From: Coenobita brevimanus
Lineage: Eukaryota > Arthropoda > Malacostraca > Decapoda > Coenobitidae
DNA length: 64,000 nucleotides
Direction: 5' to 3'
Assembly (NCBI GenBank): GCA_032717465.1
Contig: CM064632.1
Span: 29,165,237 to 29,229,236 of the forward strand
The notes beneath the pieces are model-generated. The model searched no databases. It was not told the origin of the DNA and saw only the letters and a list, made by a program, of their open reading frames with translations. The stretch's first letter is position 1; the number at the start of each line of letters is the position of its first letter. A program made the position numbers and the translations under genes. Below are positions 44,540 through 54,779 of this stretch, piece after piece.

Positions 44540-45170
44540 AATGACGAAGCGTCCTTCCTCCTCATACCCTTTTAGTGTGTGTTTCATATTGCAATCACAA
44601 TTTACAGCTGACGGAGATATGTTAGAGACCTTTTGCTCATAGCTGTACCTACACCAACACCTGCATAAAAATATCTCCAGTGACACCAAAACACCAGATA
44701 CGATGAATGTCCTCACCCAAGCGTATTACAGCTGATATGGTGGGTAATATGGCCATAACATTAAAACTAAGAATAAGACTGTGAAGAAACCTAACAAATT
44801 TTGACGATAATCCTGAAAACTGTGCTTCTGATACAACATACCTGATCTTCCACTATCACTGCTGACCACACTCTGTAATGTGGGATGTAGGATGATCACT
44901 GACAATACTATATTCAGTAAATGACAGTGTTAAACCTGGGAACTGATTATACTGTCGCCCTGTCAATAATATGAGTACGTCCGTTAGTGCTTACTGCCAG
45001 ACGATGTGTTATTGCTGAGTATATTAGTAACTTAACATAAAAAATGGTGGGCATCACTGTTTCATTGCCAGGTGATGTGTGTGGGCTGCAGGGACTACAT
45101 CTTTGTTGGGAGTTATATCTATGAGCTAAATACAATTTCTGTTAACCACGTGATGACCACAGAAATCTTT
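44540..45170. other. Unique sequence, no gene recognised
   Basis: A 169-codon minus frame (44207-44716) runs through the SINE-like region without recognisable motifs. Otherwise ordinary AT-rich sequence. Confidence 0.35.
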
Positions 45171-45174
45171 ATTT

Positions 45175-45220
45175 ATCTTGCTACCGTCAGACGAGATTAT
45201 TCAGCTCAGAAGTAGCCTCT
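45175..45220. mobile_element. Family 1 arm
   Basis: CTTGCTACCGTCAGACGAGA then TTATTCAGCTCAG is a near-consensus left arm. The matching right arm may be the one at 45525-45575. Confidence 0.65.
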
Positions 45221-45524
45221 CTTTGTCTCAGGATTAAAACCAGTTTCCAGTAACCCTATGATAACGAAAGAACTTAGTTATTTCATCCTAGGAGTGGAGC
45301 TTGTCGTCCAAGTTCTGAACTGTTTTCAGAATTGGTCAATCCTAATTTTGACAACAGAAACCATCGAGTGGGAGCCGTTAGCTTTAAGTCAAAATTTCTT
45401 AAATATGATGAAGTTCCGAATCTGTTTCTTGCAGTCTTAAATTTTTTTAATCGGTTTAGGGGAAATTATCGATCTGAAGAGATTTTTTACAACCTTCACT
45501 ATCCCATTCACTACCAAACGGGCT

Positions 45525-45576
45525 GTTCTAAGTTGATTAAGATGGTCTGGTAGCAGCAAGGAAACTCTCCCTTTGA
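45525..45576. mobile_element. Family 1 right arm interrupted by the TTAA element
   Basis: AGTTGATTAAGATGGTCTGG then TAGCAGCAAGGAA is the right arm. It pairs with the left arm at 45175-45215, giving a copy of about 400 bp. The piggyBac-like element begins eleven bases after the arm. Confidence 0.6.
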
Positions 45577-46378
45577 CCCGTGTCATCCCGTCGACGTTCT
45601 TTAACGTCCACACGTTTTGTCACTGCCAATCCCGTCGACGTTCTTTAACGTCCACACGTTTTGTCACTGCCAATCCCGTCGACGTACATAAACGCGAAAA
45701 AATTGCAAGGTCTCTAATTTGCACAATTTTCAATTTTCGTGAGTGATTTTTGGTACGTAAACACGTGACACCTTCCTCTACAAGATGCCAGGAAGGGACA
45801 ATGCCTTATCCAGCATGACCTCCTCCCCCCCCTGCATGCCATTCTCTCAGCAATTCACCTGTTATCAGTGACCTGGCCAGTATAGCCATGTCATGCCACG
45901 GTACGAAATTCAGGGCCAGAGTGATTCCCCAATCAATGACAATGTGGAGGACAAACTTCACATAGCATTAGAGGAAGAAACAGTTAGAAATGATGATCAA
46001 GTAATGTGGCAAAAAAAGGTCAGGTATTAGTGAGTGAAACAATGCTTATAATGCCTATATTACTGCTTGAAAACCAATATACTCTTGTACTACATATAAA
46101 TTCGTACCAAGTAAATAAATAAATACCGTTTATGAGTGGTGTGAAATAGTTATCCTCCCATAGAACTCGTTTTCCTTGGTGCCAGCCTGATAGAAAACCC
46201 AGTAAGGTAAGGATGTACTCCTACCTGTATCGAGTATTTTAAACCTCAGGTGAGCGATTTCTCTATGAATTTTCGATGTTTCTCACCAAAAGCGAAGGTT
46301 TGAGCCAAAAAAACTTTTTCCTAAAATGGTCGGGATTGGGGGGAGTCAGTGGTGGAAAAGTGGTCGGGATGGGGCGGG
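45577..46378. mobile_element. piggyBac-like non-autonomous TTAA element, 802 bp
   Basis: The left end CCCGTGTCATCCCGTC (45577) matches the reverse complement of the right end, CCCGCCCCATCCCGAC (right end at 46378), at 12 of 16 positions. The flanks are TTGA (left) and TTAA (right), consistent with the TTAA target of the piggyBac superfamily with one mutation. Subterminal CCCGTCGACG occurs three times on the left (44-bp spacing) and GGTCGGGAT twice on the right. An internal frame beginning MPGRDNALSSMTSS at 45784 breaks after about 28 codons and carries no recognisable transposase motif, so transposition would have depended on a partner element. Confidence 0.65.
45587..45700 (+). repeat. 44-bp subterminal tandem repeat
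   Basis: CCCGTCGACGTTCTTTAACG then TCCACACGTTTTGTCACTGC occurs twice perfectly (45587, 45631), with a third partial copy at 45675. GACGTTCTTTAACGTC within it is itself an imperfect palindrome. Confidence 0.9.
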
Positions 46379-46651
46379 TTAAAACAGCATGGAGATTACA
46401 TGACTGAATAACTTAAAAAAGGAAGTCATGCTTAGAAACTGTTTAAAAAAAATTATCAGTCCTAATTTCGACACGAGCTGCCAAGTGTGAGCAATTAAGC
46501 TTAACGCTACTTTTTGCTGAGCTAAAAACCTTTTAAAGTGATTGATAACAACTTTCTTTTCTTTTGATTTTCTTGTATGATCTTGCTACTTCAGTTACCT
46601 TACTAAACTGCTAGACTTTGACTGGACAGTTAAAAATTGTGTAGATGATCA

Positions 46652-46871
46652 ATCGTGACAAGTGGAAAGGCTGGGTGGGAGACAGACACAGGTTAGAGCC
46701 TGAATTCTTTATTGTCCCTAACGTTTCAGGCTACACAGAAAAAGAAAAAAAAAACTATCTGAAGATGAGTTCCATGTAGCCCGAAACGTTAAAGAAGAAA
46801 TAAAAATAAAAAAGAATTGAAGCTCTAACCTGTCTCTCTCTCCCACCCAACCTTTCCACCTCTCGTTACGA
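46652..46871. mobile_element. Near-palindromic foldback element with Penelope-like arm sequence
   Basis: The left arm (46663-46734: TGGAAAGGCTGGGTGGGAGA, CAGGTTAGAGCCTGAATTC, CCTAACGTTTCAGGCTAC) is the reverse complement of the right arm (46776-46858: GTAGCCCGAAACGTTAAAG, GAATTGAAGCTCTAACCTG, CTCCCACCCAACCTTTCCA). The match extends outward about 12 bp on each side. The spacer of about 40 bp is A-rich and includes CTGAAGATGAGTTCC. The CCCGAAACGTTA word with a downstream AATAAA-like stretch recalls termini of Penelope-like elements, which often sit as inverted copies. That assignment is from memory and tentative; the palindrome itself is directly visible. Confidence 0.6.
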
Positions 46872-47392
46872 TGGAGTGATGGAAGGCTTTATCCAACCCA
46901 TCATGTTCGAGGTCTCTCTTACTGTGAAAAAATAGCATCATGATGGCAAGTTTAAATTCAGTCAACAAAACAGCATGGAGATAAGAAGAATGAAACAAAA
47001 GGGAAAAAATAGTCGGTGCTAATTTCTACAAGATGAACTAGAGAATGCGGACGATTATTGGAGGGATTCAATTTTCAATAGGCTACCACTGTTCTTGCAT
47101 CTACAGACGATTTTATTCAGTTTAGGAGAGCTGGCAAAGAAGAAAGGGATTACTGAAGGCTTTAGTATCTAATCCATCCAGTTCGAATTGCCCAGGATGA
47201 ATGAAAGTGAATCATTTTACCACGAATACAAAACGCGCCACTGAGCTCTTCATTAGTAACGGTCTTGCCATGTTGCAGAGAATGATGTGGATGTTCCAAG
47301 AATAAGTTAAAAGAAATCAAATTTTTTATCATTTTTCAGTTGATCCTATTTTTGCAAAAAGAAAACAGCATTTTCTTACGACGACCTATCTC

Positions 47393-47400
<8 letters not shown>

Positions 47401-47434
<34 letters not shown>
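47401..47434. repeat. (CA)n microsatellite
   Basis: About 16 CA units; an A run of about 20 follows at 47461-47479. Confidence 0.97.
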
Positions 47435-47435
<1 letters not shown>

Positions 47436-47726
47436 GACCTGCATTTCGGCAAGAACTTATTAAAAAAAAAAAAAAAAAACGTGGAGCAAATTCCTTCCAG
47501 CCTACTTTTTGCCGGGGTTAAAAGTTGGTGGAGGCAGGACTAACTAGCCATGAAGTTGGAAGTGACCTGAATTACAAGACAAAACTGGGGCCAAGAGAAT
47601 CCATTTTTGACCTGCTGAAGACTTGCGTTTCCCTTCCATGAATTCTTAATGTTTTGCCGCCACTGCACTGAAGACTTCGGCAGTCAGTTATAACTCTTCA
47701 CAGGCATTTTAGGTTTTTAATTTCTG

Positions 47727-47744
47727 TTCTTCTTCTTCTTCTTC

Positions 47745-47775
<31 letters not shown>

Positions 47776-47799
47776 CATCGTCGTCGTCGTCGTCAATAC

Positions 47800-47840
<41 letters not shown>
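47727..47840. repeat. Compound trinucleotide array (TTC)n-(TTA)n-(TCG)n-(TTA)n
   Basis: Stepwise triplet arrays, similar in style to 42346-42592 but on the other strand. Confidence 0.95.
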
Positions 47841-48109
47841 TACTATTTCGTTTACTGTTTACCTGGCCTACTGTCTTTTAAGGGAATATGATCAGCTTTC
47901 CCTACTTGGCACCACATGATTGAAAATCATTCATTCGTATATTAGGAACTGTTCCCACAGAAGAGTGCCATAAATGTATTGATCAGTAAATAAGTATATG
48001 TATGTATTATTAAACTTAATGCATATATAATGATAAAAATATACTTAAACACTGTTTTTAATTATTAGCCCAAACATAAATTTAGATATTTTCTTTCTCC
48101 TTTTTGCAG

Positions 48110-48229
48110 CAGTTCGTACATGCTAATCTCAACAAGACTGCTAACATTTTCATGGGAATGCAAGATGGTCTCCACACAGCTACAGAAGCTATACTATCAT
48201 ACTTCTGTGCAAATGACCATGACGATTAA
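48110..48229 (+). CDS. Candidate terminal exon of an unrecognised gene (39 codons and stop)
   Basis: A strong acceptor-like tract (ATTTTCTTTCTCCTTTTTGCAG) ends at 48109 and is followed by CAG, a tandem NAGNAG acceptor. The following frame encodes QFVHANLNKTANIFMGM, then a mixed helix-like segment (DGLHTATEAILSYF), and ends CANDHDD before TAA. The composition is protein-like and free of repeats. I do not recognise the family. No matching upstream exon was found on the plus strand, and the glutamate receptor exon lies on the other strand, so this would be a separate or nested gene. A 39-codon open run by chance is quite possible, hence the modest confidence. Confidence 0.35.
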   Translation, partial: QFVHANLNKTANIFMGMQDGLHTATEAILSYFCANDHDD

Positions 48230-48738
48230 TGAACATAAAAAAACAAAGGATATCAAAATTTTCGTGTTTATATGATTCGACATCTGACTCTGTAAATCCC
48301 CCTAAAAAGAAAACAATAAATAAAATAAAAATGTGTCCGGTGTTACTGGGACAAGGAACTATTGTGCCACATTTCAAGCGAATTGGCAAGGAAATAAAGA
48401 AATGACGCTAAGCAGAAAAAGCGTTTGCAGTGGAAATACAGCAGTTCTCCACAATCTGGCGTGCAGACCTAATAATCGGGAGAAATACCAGTTTTTCAAT
48501 TCCAGGTTAAGACGTAAAATCAGCGCACATTATAACCAATTTTCTACGCTGGGTTTCTTTAAGCTGAACAAAACCATCTTTAAGTCAGGCAGAAAAATAA
48601 TAAGCTGTAATTTCTCAGTCTCATTGGTAGGTACTTATATCCTGACGAAATTGACTGAAATTAGTATGGATTAAATAAAAAGTTCATATTTAGCATGATG
48701 TGGCTCTTCCTTCCCTGTAGATTACAGCTGTCAATCCA
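48230..48738. other. Unique AT-rich sequence
   Basis: Contains a decayed family 1 word (TTAAGCTGAACAAAACCATC at 48560). A 113-codon plus frame through it has no recognisable motif. Confidence 0.4.
48315..48325 (+). terminator. Candidate polyadenylation signals
   Basis: Overlapping AATAAA hexamers in ACAATAAATAAAATAAAA, about 90 bp after the stop of the candidate exon. In AT-rich DNA such words are common, so this is weak support only. Confidence 0.3.
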
Positions 48739-48739
48739 G

Positions 48740-49024
48740 TGTCACTCTCCTTCACCGCCTCCATCACAAGTCACTCAGTTAACCCTACACTCCCCCTATA
48801 CCCAAGCACCACCCCCACCCCGACCTCAACCTTCCAGCCCGTTCCATTCCTTCACCCCCACCCCCCAATCTACCTCTTCTCCTTCCTACCATCCTTCTGT
48901 TCCGTTCCATCCACAGCCCCTCCACTCCCTCTATCACCCCTTCCCTCAAGCATCTTCCTCCAACACCCCTTTTTCTTCTCTACCTAAAACCTTCCCCTCA
49001 TCTTTCTGTCTCGCCCCCTCAATC

Positions 49025-49060
<36 letters not shown>

Positions 49061-49691
49061 ATGACACCTTATTACCGGTGCCAGCACCTGTCGTGTCCTA
49101 TCTTCTCCTCCAGCAGCTCCCTCCCCCACCTCCTCAACACGCTTCACCCACCAACTTCACTCCCCCACTCACTACCCCCACACACCCCCTCTCACCCACT
49201 TCCACCTTTCGACTCACTAACCCACTCCATTTTCTATCTCCCTCCTCCTCTTCCCTTTTACCTCCCTCACCCGCATTTCCCCCCCTTCCCCCATTCCCCC
49301 CCTTATCTCATTCCTCACTGCCCCATCCCCCCATCTCCATTTTTTTCTTCTTTCTTCTTCTCCTCCACCCTTTTCTCTCCCTCTTCTCTCTTTCTTTCCA
49401 CTTCTCTCCTTCACCATCATTCACCTTTTCTCTTTCATCTCCCTATTTATCACCACCTCCACCCTTCCTCCCCTCCCACACCTTCTCTTCCCCCCACCCC
49501 ACCCGTCCCCTACCCTCTATCTCCTTTCCGTCTTCCCTTCCTCTCTTATCTTTCTTTTTTCTTGGATAATTCCTCTGTCTCTTACCTCCCTTTCTCTTAC
49601 CTTTGTTATCTTCCTTTTTCCCCTCCCCTCTCGCCTATTTCCCTTTCTTTAATTCTTTCCCCTCTCCTCCTTCCTCTCCGCAGTAGTTTTC

Positions 49692-49743
<52 letters not shown>

Positions 49744-49960
49744 TTCATTATTTCTCTTCCTTCAGCTCGTCTCCCTTTTATCCTTCTGTATAATTTCTTC
49801 CTCTTCCCTCTTTGTATCTCCCTATCCTCCTCTTCTCCTCAATCTACTTTCTTCTTTCTCTATCTGACATCTTCCCATCACGCTATTTCTTTCATCTACC
49901 TTCATCTTGGCTTCTTCCTTCCTTTTTTCCTCTTTTATATCCTCCTCTTCGGCAGTAAAA
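48740..49960. repeat. Polypyrimidine tract, about 1.2 kb
   Basis: C/T-rich throughout with TC arrays at 49031-49058 and 49692-49740. The 390-codon plus frame (48695-49867) of proline, serine and leucine is composition-driven. Confidence 0.9.
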
Positions 49961-50364
49961 GGACACATAGAGCAAAAGAATGAAAAACAGAAGACGTAAC
50001 ACACCGCAAAGGAAAAGTTCTACAAAGTCTGCAAACCCCGAGAGAATACTATCCACGGTTTACCTTCTTTTCTACAGATCACACATTAGTATACATTTTG
50101 ACACGTGAAAGAAAAGAAAAAAAAAAAAGGCAGTACATACCACAGTAACACCCAGCCACAGGTAGGCACAGCAGTACTTACCTGTGGGGATAGAAAGAAC
50201 AATTAGTATACAAGTTTACTTTAGTTCGTTTGTTTTAACAACAAATATCCCCATTCCCTTGTAGCTGAGCTGATGGCCAAGTGTAGTCAGACTGAAGGGT
50301 CGTTTTCACTAGTAACTAAGAAGACTCATTTCTACCTCATAACTAAGATCGGATTCCATACAAC
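49961..50364. other. Unique sequence; weak exon-like signal not accepted
   Basis: Minus-strand splice-like words near 50140-50200 are discussed among the findings. Otherwise nothing. Confidence 0.3.
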
Positions 50365-50655
50365 GACCTGGGGTGGGATACTCAAACATACCTACGATCG
50401 ATTCCCTGTCGTAACTCAGATATATTATTCCAGGAAGTACTACACAAGGGAAGATATTGTACTCCTTTCCCTGATCGCCCTGCAGAAAACAGTTATAACC
50501 CGCTGTAATTTTCGCCTCTTAACTTAATTTATTTATGAAGGTAAAACGGGAGACACAGGAAGGTTCGACGGTCCCCTTGTCCTTCCTCCTAATAAAAACC
50601 AGAGTTGCCACAGACAGTTGGTCGTAAATGCGTTTGTGTATCCCGGTCCTGGTAA
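50365..50655. mobile_element. Family 4 inverted-repeat element
   Basis: Left arm TGGGGTGGGATACTCAAACA then TACCTACGATCGATTCCCTG. Right arm CAGAGTTGCCACAGACAGTT then GGTCGTAAATGCGTTTGTGT. Internal CCCTGCAGAAAACAGTTATA matches 33310-33330. Confidence 0.7.
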
Positions 50656-50733
50656 AATTGTGGGAGTGGCACAGTTCCGTCAGACGAAAAATGGACTATA
50701 GTTAACCTCCCAGTTCATGCGTTTGTCTGTCCT

Positions 50734-50738
<5 letters not shown>

Positions 50739-50784
<46 letters not shown>

Positions 50785-50826
50785 CAACAGATGCATATTA
50801 GATGACCCACAGTGACAAATGGAAAT

Positions 50827-50861
<35 letters not shown>
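50739..50861. repeat. (TC)n and (GA)n facing arrays
   Basis: TC at 50736-50781 and GA at about 50831-50861. Like 24105-24208, complementary arrays flank about 50 bp of unique DNA. Confidence 0.95.
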
Positions 50862-51760
50862 AGAAAACAAACAATCCAGAAGGCAGAAAACAATGCAGGA
50901 GGTAAGCAAGGGATATCCAAGAGCAAGATGAGCAGAAGGGAAAAAAAGAGGCAAAGGAAAAACTAAGATAGGGAAAAAAAAAATTGTCAGGAGATAAAGA
51001 GGGGAAGAAAAGGAGTAGCCAGAAAGCAGAGATAATAAAATACTGAATGGAATGAACAAAGCAGAGAAGACGGAAAGCAGATAACTAAAAAAAAAGCAGG
51101 TGAATAAAAGACACCCTACACGAATGGAAGTGAAAAAAGCAGAGTCGAGGGGCAAGACCGAGGTACAGATTAAGCGAGAATGCAGAGGGAAAACGTATGA
51201 GCATAGCCTGAAAACAGACAGCAGAAACAAGCAGGGAATCAACAGATTCCAGCAGGCAAAAAGCAGGAGAAGGCTGAATCAGAGGAGCCAAAATAGAGAA
51301 AATACAGGAGAAAACATACATCAGACTTTGGCAGAAGGTAGAAAACACAGAGGCCCAAAAACAGACAGCAGAAACCACAGGCGAAAGACCAGAATCCAGC
51401 CGGCAAATAAGGAGAAGAAGCGGTAGATGGATAGCAAGGCAGGGGTTATGAAATCATATAATGAGAATGGGACAGAGAAAACAAAGAATAGATGCCAGAA
51501 AAGAGATAAGTAAAGGACATGCAGAAGAGAAGGCAGGACGCAAAGAAGTGAAGCTAGATGACACAGAAAAGAGACTGAGGAGGAAACACAAAACAGAGAG
51601 AATTCAGAAAATAAGGAACAACTGTCAGCAGCCTAATGGAAAAGCCTTGCACACGAGAGAAGCCCAGGAGTAAAAAGCGGAAATAGAAAAAAGGGATATC
51701 CAAGCATAAAAGGGGATAATCGAGGGAGGTGAAAAGGGGAGAGCGGCAACAGCTGAATGA
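50862..51760 (+). repeat. Purine-rich degenerate AGCAGAAA/GGCAGAAAAC repeat
   Basis: About 900 bp, A/G-rich but with regular C, built from CAGAAAACA, GCAGGAG, ACAGACAGCAGAAAC words without a stable period. Lys/Arg/Gln frames are read-through. Confidence 0.7.
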
Positions 51761-51779
51761 CGTCCCTGGGTAATCATTA

Positions 51780-52202
51780 AAAGGAGGAGCCACCCAATCT
51801 TTTACACATTAATTCTCCTCGACCCTCAGCGGCATCACCACCACCTTTGCGCACGACTTCCCTTTGTCCCCACTCCTTTAAACCCTTCAGGCAGCAACGT
51901 AAAATCATCTGGTAATAGAAGAAAAAGTTATAATCTATATATTCGCTATGATGAATTTTGGAAGGTATTAATGCCACTACCACACTATATCATTCAGATT
52001 ACGAGAACCCAAAACAGTAAAGGAGTTGGACGAGGCTGTATTTTGCCATTCCAAGTCGATTAACTTCCCTAATGCATAAAAATATCAATTTTTAGAAGGA
52101 ACCTCTGTAGTGGAATCTTTATCTAGCCTCAAACATGAAAAAAAGCCACTCCCTGTATTTAATCACCCGTAAATATCAATAGTTAAGTAAAGATGGCCTC
52201 TA
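51780..52202. other. Unique sequence with a family 1 fragment
   Basis: CCCTTCAGGCAGCAACGTAA then AATCATCTGGTAATAG at 51886-51920 is a family 1 right arm. The rest is unremarkable. Confidence 0.45.
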
Positions 52203-52420
52203 ACTATTGTCCTTTTACCGTAACTTAGCCCAGATATTCGTCCATTTGCAGCTCATTTCACGAAGCTCTGTCGCAGGAAAAGACAATACTACGGCTCTAC
52301 ATTCCTTCCATAGCACCTGTTGGTGACTAGCATCTTATTCTGGCGTTAATCTTTCGCCAAAACTCAGCATTCGCGATGGAGATACGGCAATTTTAGGTCA
52401 AGTTCAAGTAAAAATCGAAT
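52203..52420 (-). mobile_element. Family 3 repeat, minus orientation
   Basis: CCTTTTACCGTAACTTAGCC, ATAGCACCTGTTGGTGACTA, GGTCAAGTTCAAGTAAAAAT correspond to 43376-43592. Confidence 0.75.
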
Positions 52421-52459
52421 CCCATGCCATATTATTCAACTTGACGGAGAATTCTTACA

Positions 52460-52560
52460 GTGATGAGGTTGGTAACTGGTAAATCTAATCCAACCAGTTC
52501 AAACGTCTCTCCTGAGCTTAGTGAAATAGCGTTCAGCTAGTTAGTACACAGTAATGATGA
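52460..52560. mobile_element. Family 1 fragment
   Basis: TGATGAGGTTGGTAACTGGT, CTAATCCAACCAGTTCAAAC, GTCTCTCCTGAGCTTAGTGA follow the extended family 1 order. The usual AATCGTCTGG is decayed. Confidence 0.5.
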
Positions 52561-52619
52561 TGTCACCCAGTCTTTTACACACAGTATTCAGTATTAACTC
52601 TTATCGGGGCCTATGAACA

Positions 52620-53135
52620 TCAGAGGTGGGAACATATTTACCATCAATTTGCTGTCGTAACTCTGATTTCTTTTTTCAGGAAGAACTGGAGACATGAGAG
52701 AACTCTGAAGGTTCCTTCCCGTGTCCTTCCTGCTGAAACAGTTACAACCTATGGCAATATTTTCCTCCCGTAACTCAGATTTGCTTTTTGTAAGATTAAA
52801 TCGAGACTTGGGCTCGTATTCTCAGCGATAAAGGTATCTCCCTAACACCACGTCCTTACTGATTTATTTTTGGATGCGGCTGGGTAAAATCATCCTGTAC
52901 GGCATTTATAAAGAGTATGGTGATATTGGAATGATTTAAGCAACACAGAAAAGGACGGTAGGGTGTAATAAGCAAACTAAATCGCTAAGGAAAAGATATT
53001 AGGGAGCTTCCTTAACCAACGAGAATACGGGTCTTGGAAGCATTCTGCGCTCTTCTTTACTTGGCCTTCCTGCGAAAACGAATCTAACTTACGACAAGGA
53101 GGCGATCGTAAGTTTGTCTGAGTATCCCACCCCAT
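52620..53135. mobile_element. Family 4 element split by a family 2 insertion
   Basis: Left arm GAGGTGGGAACATATTTACC then ATCAATTTGCTGTCGTAACT (52622). Right arm CTAACTTACGACAAGGAGGC then GATCGTAAGTTTGTCTGAGT and ATCCCACCCC (53085-53135). Between them the family 2 copy 52807-53038 is complete. Without it the element would be about 285 bp, close to the 291 bp of the copy at 50365. Confidence 0.75.
52807..53038. mobile_element. Family 2 inverted-repeat element nested in family 4
   Basis: Left terminus GGGCTCGTATTCTCAGCGAT then AAAGGTATCTCCCTAACACC. Right arm ATATTAGGGAGCTTCCTTAA then CCAACGAGAATACGGGTC. Core CTGTACGGCATTTATAAAGA, GGACGGTAGGGTGTAATAAG. About 232 bp. Flanking GACTT and CTTGG are not a clear target duplication. 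Confidence 0.85.
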
Positions 53136-53209
53136 CGTCCCTTCTTCCACCTTTCCCTTTCACATCCTCTCCCTTAATGTCGTTTGTCCAAGTACGTCAG
53201 CTTTTTCAT

Positions 53210-53345
53210 AATATTTTTAGTAGCCCCAGACGGTTTTATTTACCTTAGTGGGGGGGTTAAATGCAGCCGAAACAAAGTTGTTCAGGGCTAGAGTGGCTTA
53301 ATCACTGAATAAAATTGTCTGGTGGTCATAAGATTAACAAGATGA
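53210..53345. mobile_element. Family 1 inverted-repeat element
   Basis: Left arm AGCCCCAGACGGTTTTATTT. Right arm CACTGAATAAAATTGTCTGG then TGGTCATAAG. About 130 bp. Confidence 0.75.
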
Positions 53346-53404
53346 TAAGTCGCTGGAGTGAATTGGTTAAGCCCTTCAAGCGCTGGATGAAACCGTGTAT
53401 AGAT

Positions 53405-53593
<189 letters not shown>

Positions 53594-53799
53594 AATGGGC
53601 TCCTTCTCCACAGGTTTTCGTTTACCCTCAGGAGTCAGTGAAAAATGGTCTAGATAGCAAGAAAAAAAACAAAAAAAAAAACAAGACCTGTCTACGTTCC
53701 CTCCAAACCACCCCTTCAGGCGGTGGTATAATTTAGTTTGGCGTTGGCAAGAATAATGTAAAATATAACGTCTTCTCAATACAATGACGTGTTTTGTTG

Positions 53800-54070
53800 T
53801 TACTCGAAAATAAAGTCGCCCGGAGAGAGCAAGGAAAAAAAAAAAGTCAGTTCACTCTTCGTCCCTCTATGCCGTCCTGTTAGCAGAATAAAATGTCTGA
53901 AGAAAAAAAGTGAAATAAAATTACCTGCACTTCCTGGTAGGAGACAATTTCACTCAACATACAGGAAACGTCTTGAAGGGACGGGGTTAATGAAGGCTAT
54001 ACGTTAACCCCTCCAGTTCCAAAGGTCTTCCTTAAGCTTAATAAAATCGTCTGGAAATAGTAAGAGTTAT
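53800..54070. mobile_element. Family 1 copies, including an extended unit
   Basis: AAATAAAGTCGCCCGGAGAG (53807), CAGAATAAAATGTCTGAAG (53885), then GACGGGGTTAATGAAGGCTA, TTAACCCCTCCAGTTCCAAA and CTTAATAAAATCGTCTGGAA at 53980-54060, the clearest view of the extended consensus. Confidence 0.75.
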
Positions 54071-54089
54071 ACTGTATAGGCTACTAATT

Positions 54090-54680
54090 ATGCCACAGCC
54101 CCCTTCTGCACACGCCTTCCCTTCATGTCCCCTTTCAAAGCCCTATGCCTTCCCTTCATCCCCTCCCCTTTAAACCCCTATGCCTTCCCTTCATACCCGC
54201 CCCTTTAAACTTCTATGCCTGCCCTTCATATCTTCCCCGTCAAACCCCTACGCCTTCCCTTCATACCCTCCCCTTTAAACCCCTATGCTTTCCCTTCATA
54301 CCCTCCCCTTTAAACCCCTATGCCTCCCCTTCATGCTTCTCCTTTAAACCCTTATGCCTTCCCTTTATACCCTCCCCTTCAAATCCTTATGCATTCCCTT
54401 CATACTCTCCCCTTTAAACCACTATGCTTTCCCTTCATGACTCTCCTTTAAACCCCTATGCCTCCCCTTCATGACTCCCCTTTAAACCCCTATGCTTTCC
54501 CTTCATGCCTCTCCTTTAAACCCGTATGCTTCCCCTTCATGCCTCTCTTTTAAACCCCTATGCTTTCCCGTCATGCCTCTCCTTTAAACTCCTATGTCTT
54601 TCCTTCATGCCTCTCCTTTCAACCCCTATGTCTTCCCTTCATGCCTCTCCTTTAAACCCTTATACCTTCCCTTCATGCAC
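54090..54680 (+). repeat. 33-35-bp minisatellite
   Basis: About 17 units of CCCCTATGCCTTCCCTTCAT then ACCCTCCCCTTTAAA. The unit shortens from 35 bp on the left to about 33 bp on the right (GCCTCTCCTTTAAA). Confidence 0.9.
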
Positions 54681-54779
54681 TATTAACCTTTAGGCGAGTG
54701 GATATTTACTCATAACCACAGCAGCTATGAAAATTAACAACTCAATCGCCAGGCGAAAATTTTTCCTTATGATTAAAAT

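Larger units (their letters stand above)
45290..47130 (+). repeat. Diverged direct repeats around the TTAA and palindromic elements
   Basis: The phrase TGGTCAATCCTAATTTTGAC (45333) recurs as ATCAGTCCTAATTTCGAC (46455) and GTCGGTGCTAATTTCTAC (47010). AACAGCATGGAGAT occurs at 46383 and 46971. The order implies two or three old copies of a longer repeat into which the piggyBac-like and palindromic elements inserted. The unit's boundaries are not resolved. Confidence 0.45.

Noticed and set aside
48695..49867. 390-codon proline/serine-rich plus-strand frame
   Set aside because: It is translation of a polypyrimidine tract with embedded TC arrays. Overlapping frames are equally open, and no domain or splice context is present.
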